Shown piece after piece: positions 17,737 through 26,671 of a stretch of 64,000 nucleotides of DNA. The stretch is taken from positions 809,919-873,918 of the forward strand of contig NZ_SJPM01000002.1 in the NCBI RefSeq assembly GCF_007859915.1. Direction: 5' to 3'. Source of the stretch: Neorhodopirellula pilleata. Its GTDB lineage: Bacteria > Planctomycetota > Planctomycetia > Pirellulales > Pirellulaceae. Position 1 is the first letter of the stretch. The number at the start of each line of letters is the position of its first letter. The position numbers and the translations under genes are program-made. The notes beneath the pieces are model-generated. The model was not told the DNA's origin, did not search any database, and saw only the letters and a list, made by a program, of their open reading frames with translations.

Positions 17737-18767
17737 GAATCCGGAACACCGCGCGTTTCAGGAGCTTGTGCGCGGGGATGCGCATCAGGAGGCTGGTCAG
17801 CGTCCAGTTTTTCGGAAGCTTCGTAAGCTTCGACAATTTTCTGCACCAACCGATGGCGAACGATGTCGTGAGAAGACAACCGGATCACGCCGATGCCTTC
17901 GATCTTGCCGAGTCGATGGAGCGCGTCATGCAGGCCGCTGCGGACACCGCGGGGCAAGTCCAATTGCGTTGCATCGCCGCTGACGACCATTTTGGAATGT
18001 TCGCCCATCCGGGTCAAAAACATTTTCATCTGGGCGACGGTGGTGTTTTGGGCTTCATCCAAAATAATGAAAGCGTCATTGAGCGTTCGTCCACGCATGT
18101 AAGCCAACGGAATGATCTCGATCACATCCTGTTCCATCAACCCGCGGGCTTGGTCGTAATCGACCATCTCACCGAGTGCGTCCATGAGCGGCCGCAAATA
18201 TGGATTCAGTTTCGCCCTCAGATCGCCAGGCAAAAACCCTAAGCTCTCGCCCGCCTCGACGGCCGGTCGAACCAAAACGATCTTGCGAACCGTGCCCGCC
18301 TTGTAGGCCTCGACCGCCGTAGCGACCGCCAAATAGGTCTTGCCACATCCGGCCGGTCCGGTTGCGAAAGTAAGATCGTGTTTGCGGATCGCCTCGACGT
18401 ACTTGGCTTGGCCGGGCGTTCGCGGGGAAATTTTACGGCCGGCGTTTTGAATGTTGATCGGATCGGCTTGCGGTCGACCGACGCGTCCGGTCTTTTCGTC
18501 ATCGCCTTTGACGCCTTCTTCGGCGATCGCCGTTTCGACGTCCCCGATTCCCAAGGATTTTTTGGCGCGGACGATCACGCGGAGGCGTTCGAGGGCTCTT
18601 AACGTCGCGTTGACGTTGTCCTCTTCCCCGGCGACTCGAATCCGGCCGTCACGATGAGTGATGTCGACATCGAACAATCGTCGAAGCTTGCGGACGTGCT
18701 GGTCACGCGGACCGAACAACGTCAACACTTCCTCGGGGCCAGCCGTCGACAGCGTGGCTTCATTCAT
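17733..18767 (-). CDS. phoH: PhoH-like ATPase
   Basis: 344 residues from the ATG at 18767; an in-frame GTG at 18779 is an alternative. An N-terminal KH-like segment (about 1-80, including DVDITHRDGRIRVAGEED) precedes the P-loop NTPase domain with Walker A GPAGCGKTYLAVATA and Walker B FIILDEAQNTTV, then TRMG and SGDATQLDLPRG sensor motifs. PhoH proteins are predicted RNA-associated ATPases linked to rRNA maturation, consistent with the neighbouring ybeY. It is first in an overlapping four-gene chain. Confidence 0.93.
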   Translation of the reverse strand: MNEATLSTAGPEEVLTLFGPRDQHVRKLRRLFDVDITHRDGRIRVAGEEDNVNATLRALERLRVIVRAKKSLGIGDVETAIAEEGVKGDDEKTGRVGRPQADPINIQNAGRKISPRTPGQAKYVEAIRKHDLTFATGPAGCGKTYLAVATAVEAYKAGTVRKIVLVRPAVEAGESLGFLPGDLRAKLNPYLRPLMDALGEMVDYDQARGLMEQDVIEIIPLAYMRGRTLNDAFIILDEAQNTTVAQMKMFLTRMGEHSKMVVSGDATQLDLPRGVRSGLHDALHRLGKIEGIGVIRLSSHDIVRHRLVQKIVEAYEASEKLDADQPPDAHPRAQAPETRGVPDS

Positions 18768-18953
18768 GACGGGCTTCACGGAACCTCAATACACAATACG
18801 GAAAAACAAACGGAAGTCGCAGAGATGGACGCCGTCGTAACGATCGCCGGAGAAACATCGCCGGGGCGAACGCAGATTCTATACGCCAGGGGAAGCATCA
18901 AGCCAACGCCCCCGGCTCGAATCCCGGATTTTTCATGCCTGACGTCACGGCCA

Positions 18954-19979
18954 TCATGCCGCTGCCACGAAACACAGAAAAGACGGCAAAGCCGCGAATA
19001 TGAGCGAATCCGTCACATCCCAGACCCCCCCCATGCCGGGAAGCCAATCCCCGGAATCCTTGGAATGGCAGGCTCGTTTGACCAACGATTCCGCCAAATC
19101 CCCCACCATTCCGCTAATCGCGAGTACCGGGCCGAGCACAAACGCCAGCCAAATCGGAGGCACCGCAGGCGTAGGAATTGCCCTCGGAATCAACCCTGAA
19201 AATTCGACATTCCCCAACGGGGTCTCGATCAAGACATCTGGGCGGGCTTCGGGTTCGCCAAAACCATCCAAGACGGCGGGGAACAAGAACTGCAAACACA
19301 ACATCGCTACGATCGTCGCGACGACGACCCCGCCGATCGCGCCCTCCCACGTCTTGCCGGGACTCAGTCGCGGGATCAACTTCCGTCGACCGATGGCTTT
19401 GCCCGTAAAGTATGCACCGATATCAGTGCTCTTGGTTGTCGCGATCATCGTCAACAGCGCCGCCAATCCCCAGTTGCCCGTTCCTAGACTGCGGATCAGC
19501 ACCAAGAACGACATCAAAACGCCTAGGTAAGCAACAATAAAGATTCCGGCGAGCAATCGACGCAGCACCAAGTCCGTGTCCGACTCCGATGAGTAGTCTT
19601 TCATCTCGCAAAGGAACAAGGTGCCAACAATAAACCCGAGTGAGATCGCGATCCAACCGACCTGGCCGATCGGACAATTCACCGGATAAGGCGAGACCGA
19701 TTGCGGCATTACCCAGGATGAAGCGTTCCAAATCATCACGATCGACGGCGACAGAGCCACCAAGATCGCTCCGCCCACGGTTACCATTCGATGCACCGGA
19801 AAACCGGCCTGGGTAACCAAACCGGTTAGATCCGAAGCGGTGCCGAAGACGAAGAACAACAACAACGGAATCAGAAACAACCCACCCGCACCCTCGGTAT
19901 GGTACCGCGCGTCGAGGTACAAAAACGCCGCCGTACCGAGGATCAAAGCGAAACTGGAGCGAAGCCGATCGGCTAACAA
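18954..19979 (-). CDS. cdsA: Phosphatidate cytidylyltransferase (CDP-diacylglycerol synthase)
   Basis: Integral membrane enzyme that makes CDP-diacylglycerol from phosphatidic acid and CTP. About 340 residues with many hydrophobic segments. The C-terminal family signature is present as SLVKRACHSKDSGDWLPGMG plus GVWDVTDS, with Met where the usual PGHGG has His and Val where the usual DRxD has Arg. The open frame extends to 20264, but the upstream part is the antisense-like shadow of tpx and has no ATG in frame. The TTG at 19979 is the best visible start, giving MLADRLRSSFALILG. It follows tpx by about 60 bases. Confidence 0.85.
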   Translation of the reverse strand: MLADRLRSSFALILGTAAFLYLDARYHTEGAGGLFLIPLLLFFVFGTASDLTGLVTQAGFPVHRMVTVGGAILVALSPSIVMIWNASSWVMPQSVSPYPVNCPIGQVGWIAISLGFIVGTLFLCEMKDYSSESDTDLVLRRLLAGIFIVAYLGVLMSFLVLIRSLGTGNWGLAALLTMIATTKSTDIGAYFTGKAIGRRKLIPRLSPGKTWEGAIGGVVVATIVAMLCLQFLFPAVLDGFGEPEARPDVLIETPLGNVEFSGLIPRAIPTPAVPPIWLAFVLGPVLAISGMVGDLAESLVKRACHSKDSGDWLPGMGGVWDVTDSLIFAALPSFLCFVAAA

Positions 19980-20041
19980 GAGATCGTCGTTTGGGGTTGG
20001 GGGATCATGGCATTCGTTGTTTGCGGAGGTGGAACCAACCC

Positions 20042-20560
20042 CTAGCCGACCAGATCGCCGAGCGCCTGCAGCGCCGCGTCGTAGTTCGGCTCTTGCGTGA
20101 CTTCCGAAACGATTTCTTTGTAAGTCACTTTGCCTTCGGCATCGAGCACGAACACGGCTCGCGAGAGCAACTTCAGCTCTTCGATTTCGACGCCGTAGTC
20201 TTCGCCGAACTCGTGAGTTTGGTAATCGCTGGCCGTTCGCATCTTGACGTCCTCGGCGCCGCAAAAACGAGCCTGGGCGAACGGCAAGTCGCGGCTGACG
20301 GTGACGGCGTTAATCTTCTCGCCCATTTCACCGAGCTTTTGATTGAAGGTCTTCGTTTGCGTCGCACAGGTCGGGGTGTCGAGGCTGGGAACGATACTGA
20401 CGATCGACGGCTTGCCTTTCAAATCCGCCAACGTGAGCGTTTTCAGGCCTTCGTGAGCGTAGTGCAATTTAAAGTCGGGTGCCGATTGGCCGACTTGCAG
20501 GGCACTGCCGGCGAGGGTCATGGGGTTGCCCTTGAACGTGATCACGCCACTTTGACTCAT
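20042..20560 (-). CDS. tpx: Thiol peroxidase (Tpx-type peroxiredoxin)
   Basis: 172 residues, reducing hydroperoxides. The peroxidatic cysteine is C65 in PSLDTPTCATQTKTFN, and C100 in FAQARFCGAEDV fits the resolving cysteine of atypical 2-Cys Tpx proteins, with the usual spacing. The N-terminus (VITFKGNPMTLAGSALQVG) is typical of Tpx. It lies 37 bases downstream of the metallopeptidase gene and upstream of cdsA on the same strand. Confidence 0.95.
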   Translation of the reverse strand: MSQSGVITFKGNPMTLAGSALQVGQSAPDFKLHYAHEGLKTLTLADLKGKPSIVSIVPSLDTPTCATQTKTFNQKLGEMGEKINAVTVSRDLPFAQARFCGAEDVKMRTASDYQTHEFGEDYGVEIEELKLLSRAVFVLDAEGKVTYKEIVSEVTQEPNYDAALQALGDLVG

Positions 20561-20597
20561 CAGATAAACTCTCGGTTACGAGGGATTGGGAAGTTAT

Positions 20598-21998
20598 TCA
20601 CAACGCCCAAGTATGCCCTTCAGCCCGCTGATCGGGAAGCGGGTACGAGATCCGGCGCAATCGGCCCACCCGTGTCGCCAAACTAGGGTGCAACCAACTC
20701 ACCTTCCGCGACGCAGGATGGTCGGCGGTCACGCGAACGAGCGCGTCGGCCATCAGCTCCGCCGCCATTTCGATCGTCATCTCCGCTTCCGGCATTCGCG
20801 AAAGCACGGGTGAATCCAACGCCGAAGCTGCTCCCACACCGACTTCGGTTTCGGTTTCGGTTCTCCGGCTCGCGCGGACCGCCAAACGACAGGCAACCGC
20901 GTCGGCGTCGAGTTCACAGAAATGACTGACGAGCCCCAAGCAAACGATCGTCGTGACCAAACCCGATACCGCTCCGATGGCCGCGCCAACAGTTTCGTCA
21001 AACCATCCGTACTCGATCAAGAACTCACCGCAGTAACTCGAAACGAACCAAGCCGGCAAGATCGCGGCCATCCTCAACGGAACGTGCCAGCGTTTGACAT
21101 GGGCCAACTCGTGCATGACGACCAACATTCGCTGGCCCCGCGGCAGTTCGTCGAGCAAACGATCCGACATCAACAGCAATCGTCCCGGACGAATCACACC
21201 GGCGACCATCGCGTTGAGCATCCGGCCGCCGGTATCCCACCGGGCGACTTGCATCCCGAACAACCAATGTGTTGAGAATCCGCAGCGTCTGAGCCAACAA
21301 CGGATTTCCGATTCAGTCGAACCGTCGATCGGTTCGGTCTTGGCCAACCATCGGACCAACCACGGCAACGCGAACACAACCAACGATCCGATAACCAACA
21401 ACATGGCCGGCAACCACGACACGATCGCGTCACCGATCCAGTGATCCCAAGATTCCGAGCGCACTTGCACTTGTTGCAACAAATCGCCCGCCGCCATCAC
21501 GGTCAATGTGGGCACGATCAACCAAGCCGGACCGGAGCGAAACATGCGTGTCATCGCGGAAAGGTATCCTCCCAATCGCCGAGGCTGGGTCCCGACGGCG
21601 ACGGCAAAGTAATATTCAGCCGACCAAGTCGAAACGAGCAACGAAAAGCCGGGCGACAACAGCACGATCGCTTGCAAAAACATGCTCGATTGAATCACCG
21701 GTTGAGCGCGGCTGTAAGCCGACAATGAGAATCCGTACAAGCACATGATCACGATCGGCAACGCGAACCAGCGAAAGATATCAAGTTGAGACCGCAAACC
21801 ATTCGCCGCCACGTTGAACTCGACTTCGCCGCGAAGCACCTGCCGGGCCATCCAACGGGCCGAGACGTGACCCAGGATGATCCAGCCAGACAACATCGCC
21901 AACGTCGCCCAAACGCAGCGCACCGAAAGGTCGCCGTTGGCCGGAGCCGACCCGCACATCAACGAGACGATCACGAGCAGAAAGATGTAGAGCGTCAA
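20598..21998 (-). CDS. Integral membrane zinc metallopeptidase (M48/M56-like)
   Basis: 466 residues. Multiple N-terminal hydrophobic helices are followed by a cytoplasm- or membrane-facing protease core: RMLVVMHELAHVKRWH supplies the HExxH zinc site and FCELDADAVACRLA supplies the ExxxD third-ligand motif seen in the M48 and M56 families. M56 enzymes (BlaR1-like) act in signalling and M48 (HtpX-like) in membrane quality control; I cannot separate the two here. The start is a TTG at 21998, with an in-frame ATG 39 bases inside as the alternative. It is divergent from the LptF/LptG gene. Confidence 0.8.
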   Translation of the reverse strand: MTLYIFLLVIVSLMCGSAPANGDLSVRCVWATLAMLSGWIILGHVSARWMARQVLRGEVEFNVAANGLRSQLDIFRWFALPIVIMCLYGFSLSAYSRAQPVIQSSMFLQAIVLLSPGFSLLVSTWSAEYYFAVAVGTQPRRLGGYLSAMTRMFRSGPAWLIVPTLTVMAAGDLLQQVQVRSESWDHWIGDAIVSWLPAMLLVIGSLVVFALPWLVRWLAKTEPIDGSTESEIRCWLRRCGFSTHWLFGMQVARWDTGGRMLNAMVAGVIRPGRLLLMSDRLLDELPRGQRMLVVMHELAHVKRWHVPLRMAAILPAWFVSSYCGEFLIEYGWFDETVGAAIGAVSGLVTTIVCLGLVSHFCELDADAVACRLAVRASRRTETETEVGVGAASALDSPVLSRMPEAEMTIEMAAELMADALVRVTADHPASRKVSWLHPSLATRVGRLRRISYPLPDQRAEGHTWAL

Positions 21999-22190
21999 AA
22001 CGATTCTCGGGGTGGGTGAGCGATGAGCCGATCACGCCCATCAAAACCGATTCGATTCGACTTGGCGCGATCCACCGCGTGATTTTAGGCGAATAGGTAC
22101 CCGGAGCCAACGAATTGTACCGGATGCGCCGGTCGAAAGGGTGCATTGATCTTGTCGTGGCCGCCGAGAAACCATCACAATCGTCGCGCC

Positions 22191-23330
22191 ATGACCAAAA
22201 TCGATCGCTACATCCTGTTGTTGTTCCTGCGCACGGTTTTCGTGTGTTTTTTGTCGTTGGCGGGCATTTTCATCGTGTTTCACGCGTTCACCGCGTTTGA
22301 TGACCTCGTCGCTCAATCTCGCAAAGGCGAATCGCTCGTGATCGTGGCGATCCGTTTTTACGGGCCATATCTGATCCTGCTTTTTGATATGACTGGGGCG
22401 ATCATCACGCTGATGGCGTTCCTGTTCACCGTCGGTTGGCTGAGGCGGACCGGCGAACTAACCGCGACCCTTTCAGCCGGAGTATCGCACGGCCGGATCT
22501 TTCGACCGATGGTGGTCGCGGCACTGATCATCATCGTGGGGCAATTCGCCAGCCGCGAATTGGTCATCCCGCACTTCCGCAACTCCTTAACCATGAAAGC
22601 CGAGAACCTAGACGGCGAAGTCGAGCAAGCCGTCCGCCCGACCTTCGACCAAGCGGTCGGCATCTTGATCGAGGGGGCCAAGCTGAGGGCCGAGTCGGGG
22701 ACGATCACCCGTCCGAATTTTCGCATCGACAGTGATTACAAGGATTTCGGAGATCTGTTGATCGCCGAGATCGCTCGATGGGTACCGGCCGATGCCGATC
22801 ACCCGGCGGGCTATCTGCTTGAAAACGTCAAGCGGCCCGAGTCGATCGATCGGATCGCCTCGGTCAGTCGCAATGATCGCTGGGTGCTAATGACTGCGGC
22901 TGATCAACCATGGCTAGCTAAAGGAAATTGTTTCCTGGTCACGACCGTGCATCCCAATATGTTGCAAACTCAAGATACGGCCGTCCGCTTGGCATCGATC
23001 GCTGAATTGTCTGGGCGTATCCGCAACCCCGACGTACACAGCAGTTTGGCGTTGCAGACAACACTTCACGAACGGATCGTACGAGCTCCGCTGGATTTCG
23101 GTTTGGTGTTGTTGATCTTGCCGATGGTCGTCAATTCACGCGACCGAAAACTGTTCGTGATGATCGGATCGGCCGTCGGGATGGTGCTGCTGTTCTTCCT
23201 GCTCAAGACGATCGCGAGCGCGTTGGGCGGTTCGGGCACCTTGGTTTCGCCGGGCATCGCGGCATGGCTACCGTTGCTGGTCGTCTGCCCGCTCGCATTC
23301 ACCCGCCTGCGAGCGGTCCAACACGTCTAA
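22191..23330 (+). CDS. LptF/LptG-family (YjgP/YjgQ) permease
   Basis: 379 residues from ATG 22191. The topology is typical: helices at about 8-30, 55-80 and 100-120, a large periplasmic beta-jellyroll region (about 130-290) and three C-terminal helices, with VRAPLDFGLVLLILPMVV before them. LptF and LptG are the membrane subunits of the LptB2FG exporter that moves lipopolysaccharide to the outer membrane. Only one such gene is here. A divergent promoter region of about 190 bases separates it from the metallopeptidase gene. Confidence 0.88.
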   Translation: MTKIDRYILLLFLRTVFVCFLSLAGIFIVFHAFTAFDDLVAQSRKGESLVIVAIRFYGPYLILLFDMTGAIITLMAFLFTVGWLRRTGELTATLSAGVSHGRIFRPMVVAALIIIVGQFASRELVIPHFRNSLTMKAENLDGEVEQAVRPTFDQAVGILIEGAKLRAESGTITRPNFRIDSDYKDFGDLLIAEIARWVPADADHPAGYLLENVKRPESIDRIASVSRNDRWVLMTAADQPWLAKGNCFLVTTVHPNMLQTQDTAVRLASIAELSGRIRNPDVHSSLALQTTLHERIVRAPLDFGLVLLILPMVVNSRDRKLFVMIGSAVGMVLLFFLLKTIASALGGSGTLVSPGIAAWLPLLVVCPLAFTRLRAVQHV

Positions 23331-23344
23331 TCTCTAGCCCTAAT

Positions 23345-23600
23345 CGCGATGTCGGCTGGCTCGCAGCGATAGCGGAGACCCGGCAACAGGCCTTATCGAA
23401 AAACTTAAACTTAAACCTCAACTTAAACTTAAACTCGTCATTCCTCGGGGCTAGGAAATGCTGGCGATGAGTACGCGATTGCGGAGCGGAAGTTCAAGTT
23501 TAGGTTTAGGTTTAGGTTTAGGTTTAGGTTTAGGTTTAGGTTTAGGCTAAATGCCGGGTGTTCGTCGCAGAGCCTCCTCCACCCAGCCTACGACTACGAA
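23345..23600. repeat. Degenerate single copy of the 43-kb palindromic unit
   Basis: The left end (GTCGGCTGGCTCGCAGCG then GCGGAGACCCGGCAAC) and the right end (GCCGGGTGTTCGTCGCAGAG then CCTCCACCCAGCCTACG) match the units of the array at 43155-44220. The left arm shares TTAAACCTCAACTTAAAC with them. The right arm has become a pure TTTAGG tract. This element fills the gap between the LptF/LptG-like and aldehyde dehydrogenase genes. Confidence 0.75.
23499..23546. repeat. (TTTAGG)8 hexanucleotide tract
   Basis: Eight perfect tandem TTTAGG units (48 bp) forming the right arm of the repeat unit at 23345-23600. It looks like local slippage of the GTTTAGGTTTA word present in the other copies. Confidence 0.95.
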
Positions 23601-23698
23601 TACGACTACGGATACGGTCGGGTGAGGCAATGCCCGCGGCTTTTTCGAAACGCTACAATTCACTCCTAGAAACCCCATCCCTTTCAACGGAGTTCATC

Positions 23699-25201
23699 AT
23701 GTCCACCGCAACCGCGTCTTCGGTCCCCGCCGCATTGCAGTCCTTTCTCAGCCAACCGAAGCAGTTGTTGATCGGCGGCAAATGGGTGAATTCGGCCAGC
23801 GGCAAGCATTTCGATGTGTTCGACCCGGCAACCGATCAGGTCATTGCCCAAGCCGCCGAAGGAGATGCCGCCGACGTGGATCGAGCGGTCAAAGCGGCCC
23901 GCGCCGCGTTCGACGGTGGACCGTGGTCCAAAATGACCGCTTCGAATCGTGGCCGTTTGATTTGGCGCGTTGGCGAATTGATCGAGGAGCACGCCGACGA
24001 ACTCGCCCAACTCGAGACGCTCGACAACGGCAAACCGCTCGGTGTTGCTCGCGCGGCCGACGTGGCGCTCGCCGCCGACATGTTTCGCTACATGGCCGGT
24101 TGGGCGACGAAGATCGAAGGCAATACGATCCCGTTGAACGTGCCCTATGCACCAGGTGGCGAGTTCCATGCCTTCACGTTGAAAGAGCCGATCGGTGTCG
24201 TCGGTCAAATCATCCCTTGGAACTTCCCGCTATTAATGGCGGCCTGGAAACTGGGCCCCGCACTGGCTACCGGATGCACGATCGTCCTGAAACCGGCTGA
24301 ACAAACACCACTGTCGGCGATCCGTTTGGGCGAATTGATTCAAGAGGCTGGTATCCCCGACGGAGTCGTGAACATCATCACCGGTTTCGGCGAAACGGCG
24401 GGCGCCGCGATCGCTTCGCACGAACAGATCGACAAGGTCGCATTCACCGGATCGACCGAAGTCGGCAAGCTGATTATCGGTGCAGCGGCTGGTAACTTGA
24501 AAAAGGTAACCCTGGAACTCGGCGGAAAAAGCCCCAACGTCGTTTACGACGACGCGGATTTGGACATGGCGATCGCCGGAGCCGCCGATGCGATCTTCTT
24601 CAACCAAGGCCAAGTGTGCAGTGCCGGTTCGCGATTATTTGTGCAAAAGGGAATTTACGATGACGTCGTCGCGGGTGTCAGTGAGATCGCAAAAAATCTC
24701 AAAGTCGGCAGTGGATTCGATGCGTCGACCCAGATGGGACCGCTCGTATCACGCGAACAACACGACCGCGTCACCCGCTTTCTGAAAGCGGGCGCCGATC
24801 AAGGTGCCGAAGCGGTCGCCGGCGGTTCGGCAATCGACGGACCAGGCTACTTCGTCCAGCCCACCGTCTTGAAACATGCGACCGAAGAAATGTCCGTCGT
24901 CCGCGAAGAGATCTTTGGTCCGGTCGTTGCCGCGATGCCCTTCGAAAACGACGGAGATTTGATCGCCCAAGCGAACAACTCCGCCTATGGACTGGCCTCG
25001 GGAATCTGGACCCGAGACATCTCCAAGGCCCACCGGTTTGCCAAAGCGGTCAAGGCGGGAACGGTATGGATCAACTGTTACAGCATCTTCGACGCGGCGT
25101 TACCTTTCGGCGGTTACAAACAATCCGGATGGGGCCGCGAGATGGGACACGCGGCGCTGGAAAACTATCTGCAAACCAAATCGGTCTGCATCTCGCTGTA
25201 G
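23699..25201 (+). CDS. NAD(P)-dependent aldehyde dehydrogenase
   Basis: 500 residues from ATG 23699, with an AACGGAG site upstream; the open frame begins earlier at 23558 but that part is repeat-derived. The fold motifs are complete: PWNFPLLMAAWKLGPALATG for cofactor binding, FTGSTEVGK, the general base in LELGGKSPNVV and the nucleophile cysteine in FNQGQVCSAGSR near residue 300, then EEIFGPVVA and the C-terminal PFGGYKQSGWGRE. The closest group by appearance is class 1/2 aldehyde or betaine-aldehyde dehydrogenases. The substrate is unknown. It is monocistronic, between two repeat regions. Confidence 0.94.
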   Translation: MSTATASSVPAALQSFLSQPKQLLIGGKWVNSASGKHFDVFDPATDQVIAQAAEGDAADVDRAVKAARAAFDGGPWSKMTASNRGRLIWRVGELIEEHADELAQLETLDNGKPLGVARAADVALAADMFRYMAGWATKIEGNTIPLNVPYAPGGEFHAFTLKEPIGVVGQIIPWNFPLLMAAWKLGPALATGCTIVLKPAEQTPLSAIRLGELIQEAGIPDGVVNIITGFGETAGAAIASHEQIDKVAFTGSTEVGKLIIGAAAGNLKKVTLELGGKSPNVVYDDADLDMAIAGAADAIFFNQGQVCSAGSRLFVQKGIYDDVVAGVSEIAKNLKVGSGFDASTQMGPLVSREQHDRVTRFLKAGADQGAEAVAGGSAIDGPGYFVQPTVLKHATEEMSVVREEIFGPVVAAMPFENDGDLIAQANNSAYGLASGIWTRDISKAHRFAKAVKAGTVWINCYSIFDAALPFGGYKQSGWGREMGHAALENYLQTKSVCISL

Positions 25202-25240
25202 TGCGGTTCCTCGTTCAACTCCAATCGCAACCCGGCATCT

Positions 25241-25416
25241 TGATTTAATGGTAACCCGAAGCGTGAGCGAGGGATGAATCATTATCAATTATCCCTCGCT
25301 TACGCAGCGGGTTACGAAAAACCAATGCCACAGGCAAAAGTGCAACTTCAAAACTTACGCGTCGGGTTATGATGCAAAAGGAATCCCTCGCTCACGCTTC
25401 GGGTTACGATGCAAAG
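25241..25416. repeat. B-type GTAACCCG/AGCGAGGGAT palindromic repeats
   Basis: Arms GTAACCCGAAGCGTGAGCGAGGGAT (25251-25275) and ATCCCTCGCTTACGCAGCGGGTTACG (25291-25316) form a hairpin. A second arm with ATCCCTCGCTCACGCTTCGGGTTACG lies at 25383-25408. The linker ACCAATGCCACAGGCAAAAG also occurs, inverted, at the 31-kb copy. Non-coding. Confidence 0.85.
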
Positions 25417-25432
25417 CCGATGAAACACGACA

Positions 25433-26671
25433 CTAGCGGTTCTTCATCCGCGGGTCTAACGCATCACGCAAGCCGTCACCGAGGAAGTTCAGCGCGAACA
25501 ACGTCAGCGCTAACGCCGCCCCCGGAAACACCACCACCCACCAAAACAACTTGACGATCGAAAGGGCTTCCACTCCGTCATTGAGTAACAGTCCCAAAGA
25601 CACGTCCGGCGGAGCGACACCGAGACCGAGAAACGACAGGAACGCTTCGAACAACATCACCGAGGGGATCGTTAACGTCAAATAGACGATCACGACGCCC
25701 AACGTGTTGGGGACCAAGTGCCGGAACACGATTCGCATCGGTGACGCGCCCACGGTCCTCGCCGATTCGACGAATTGTTCTTGACGCAGCGACAACACCT
25801 GGCCGCGAACGACCCGCGACATCGTCAACCAGTAGATCGCACCGATGATGATGTAGAAGATCGTGATTTGGTCGATGCCGTAGTTGTCGAGTACTTTCTT
25901 GACGCTGTCTTCGCCCAAGAACGTGACCAAAAAAATCACCACAAAGATGAACGGGATCGAGTACAGCATGTCGACGATTCGCATCATGATCGCATCGACG
26001 ACACCGCCGAAATAGCCGGCGATGGCACCGTAACTGACACCGATGATCAGACTGACGAACGTGGCGACCACGCCGACGACCAACGAAACACGCGACCCCC
26101 AAAAAACTCGAGCCAATAGATCGCGGCCAAGTTTGTCGGTGCCGAAGAGCGAGGGCATCGCGAAGTCGCCAAAGATCGCCACCCGGGCGCGGACCATGGC
26201 AAACGAGACAGGCCCCAGTTGATTCCACAATTGGTTGAAGGGATGCTCGACGGCGATGCGTTGTTGAAGTTGAACGAGTTGTTCGGCCCGATCCGTTGGT
26301 GATGGTAACGACGCGATCGCCGCTCGCGCCTCGGCAACCTCGCGTTCGAACGCATTGAGTTCCGCCGTCAGACTGTTGTCTCGAAACTTCAAGCCCTCCC
26401 GCGATCCCATTGACACCGGCGTGAACGACGGAGACAAAAACGTCCGGTCGTTGAGGTCTTTGTCGATCGGGCTTTGCAACGGAAGCACGGGCGTGAAGAT
26501 CGATGCCAACGCTAACCCGATCAGGAAGATCAACGATCCCATCGCCGCGCGATTGCGCCGCAGTCGTCGCCAGGCGTCCTGCCACAAGGACACGCCGCGG
26601 ATGTTTCGCGACTCCTTCAAGATGCGATCGAGCGTATCGGATTCGCGCGATGATTTGGCTTCGGTCATCAT
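25433..26671 (-). CDS. oppC: Peptide ABC transporter permease, OppC/DppC-like, with a periplasmic insert
   Basis: 412 residues, about 100 longer than usual. An N-terminal cytoplasmic segment and first helix (MGSLIFLIGLALASIFTPVL) are followed by an insert (about 70-165) with a helical, charged part (LNAFEREVAEARAAIASL). The normal sequence then resumes at FGTDKLGRDLLARVFWG, which leads into the five-helix binding-protein-dependent transport domain. The EAA-like loop is visible as RTVGASPMRIVFRHLVPNT. It pairs with the permease overlapping by 4 bases. The C-terminus ends in LGDGLRDALDPRMK, standard for the family. No ATPase gene follows; only repeats do. Confidence 0.9.
   Translation of the reverse strand: MMTEAKSSRESDTLDRILKESRNIRGVSLWQDAWRRLRRNRAAMGSLIFLIGLALASIFTPVLPLQSPIDKDLNDRTFLSPSFTPVSMGSREGLKFRDNSLTAELNAFEREVAEARAAIASLPSPTDRAEQLVQLQQRIAVEHPFNQLWNQLGPVSFAMVRARVAIFGDFAMPSLFGTDKLGRDLLARVFWGSRVSLVVGVVATFVSLIIGVSYGAIAGYFGGVVDAIMMRIVDMLYSIPFIFVVIFLVTFLGEDSVKKVLDNYGIDQITIFYIIIGAIYWLTMSRVVRGQVLSLRQEQFVESARTVGASPMRIVFRHLVPNTLGVVIVYLTLTIPSVMLFEAFLSFLGLGVAPPDVSLGLLLNDGVEALSIVKLFWWVVVFPGAALALTLFALNFLGDGLRDALDPRMKNR

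Noticed and set aside
19979..20264. Long N-terminal extension of cdsA (95 extra residues)
   Set aside because: This part lies within tpx in another frame, is Arg-rich and low in hydrophobic residues, and has no in-frame ATG.
20598..21998. BlaR1-type antibiotic sensor
   Set aside because: The zinc motifs fit M48/M56 peptidases, but there is no penicillin-binding sensor domain and no BlaI-like repressor gene nearby.
23499..23546. Eukaryotic telomere or contamination
   Set aside because: The TTTAGG run sits inside a repeat unit related to the 43-kb array and between ordinary bacterial genes; it is local slippage.
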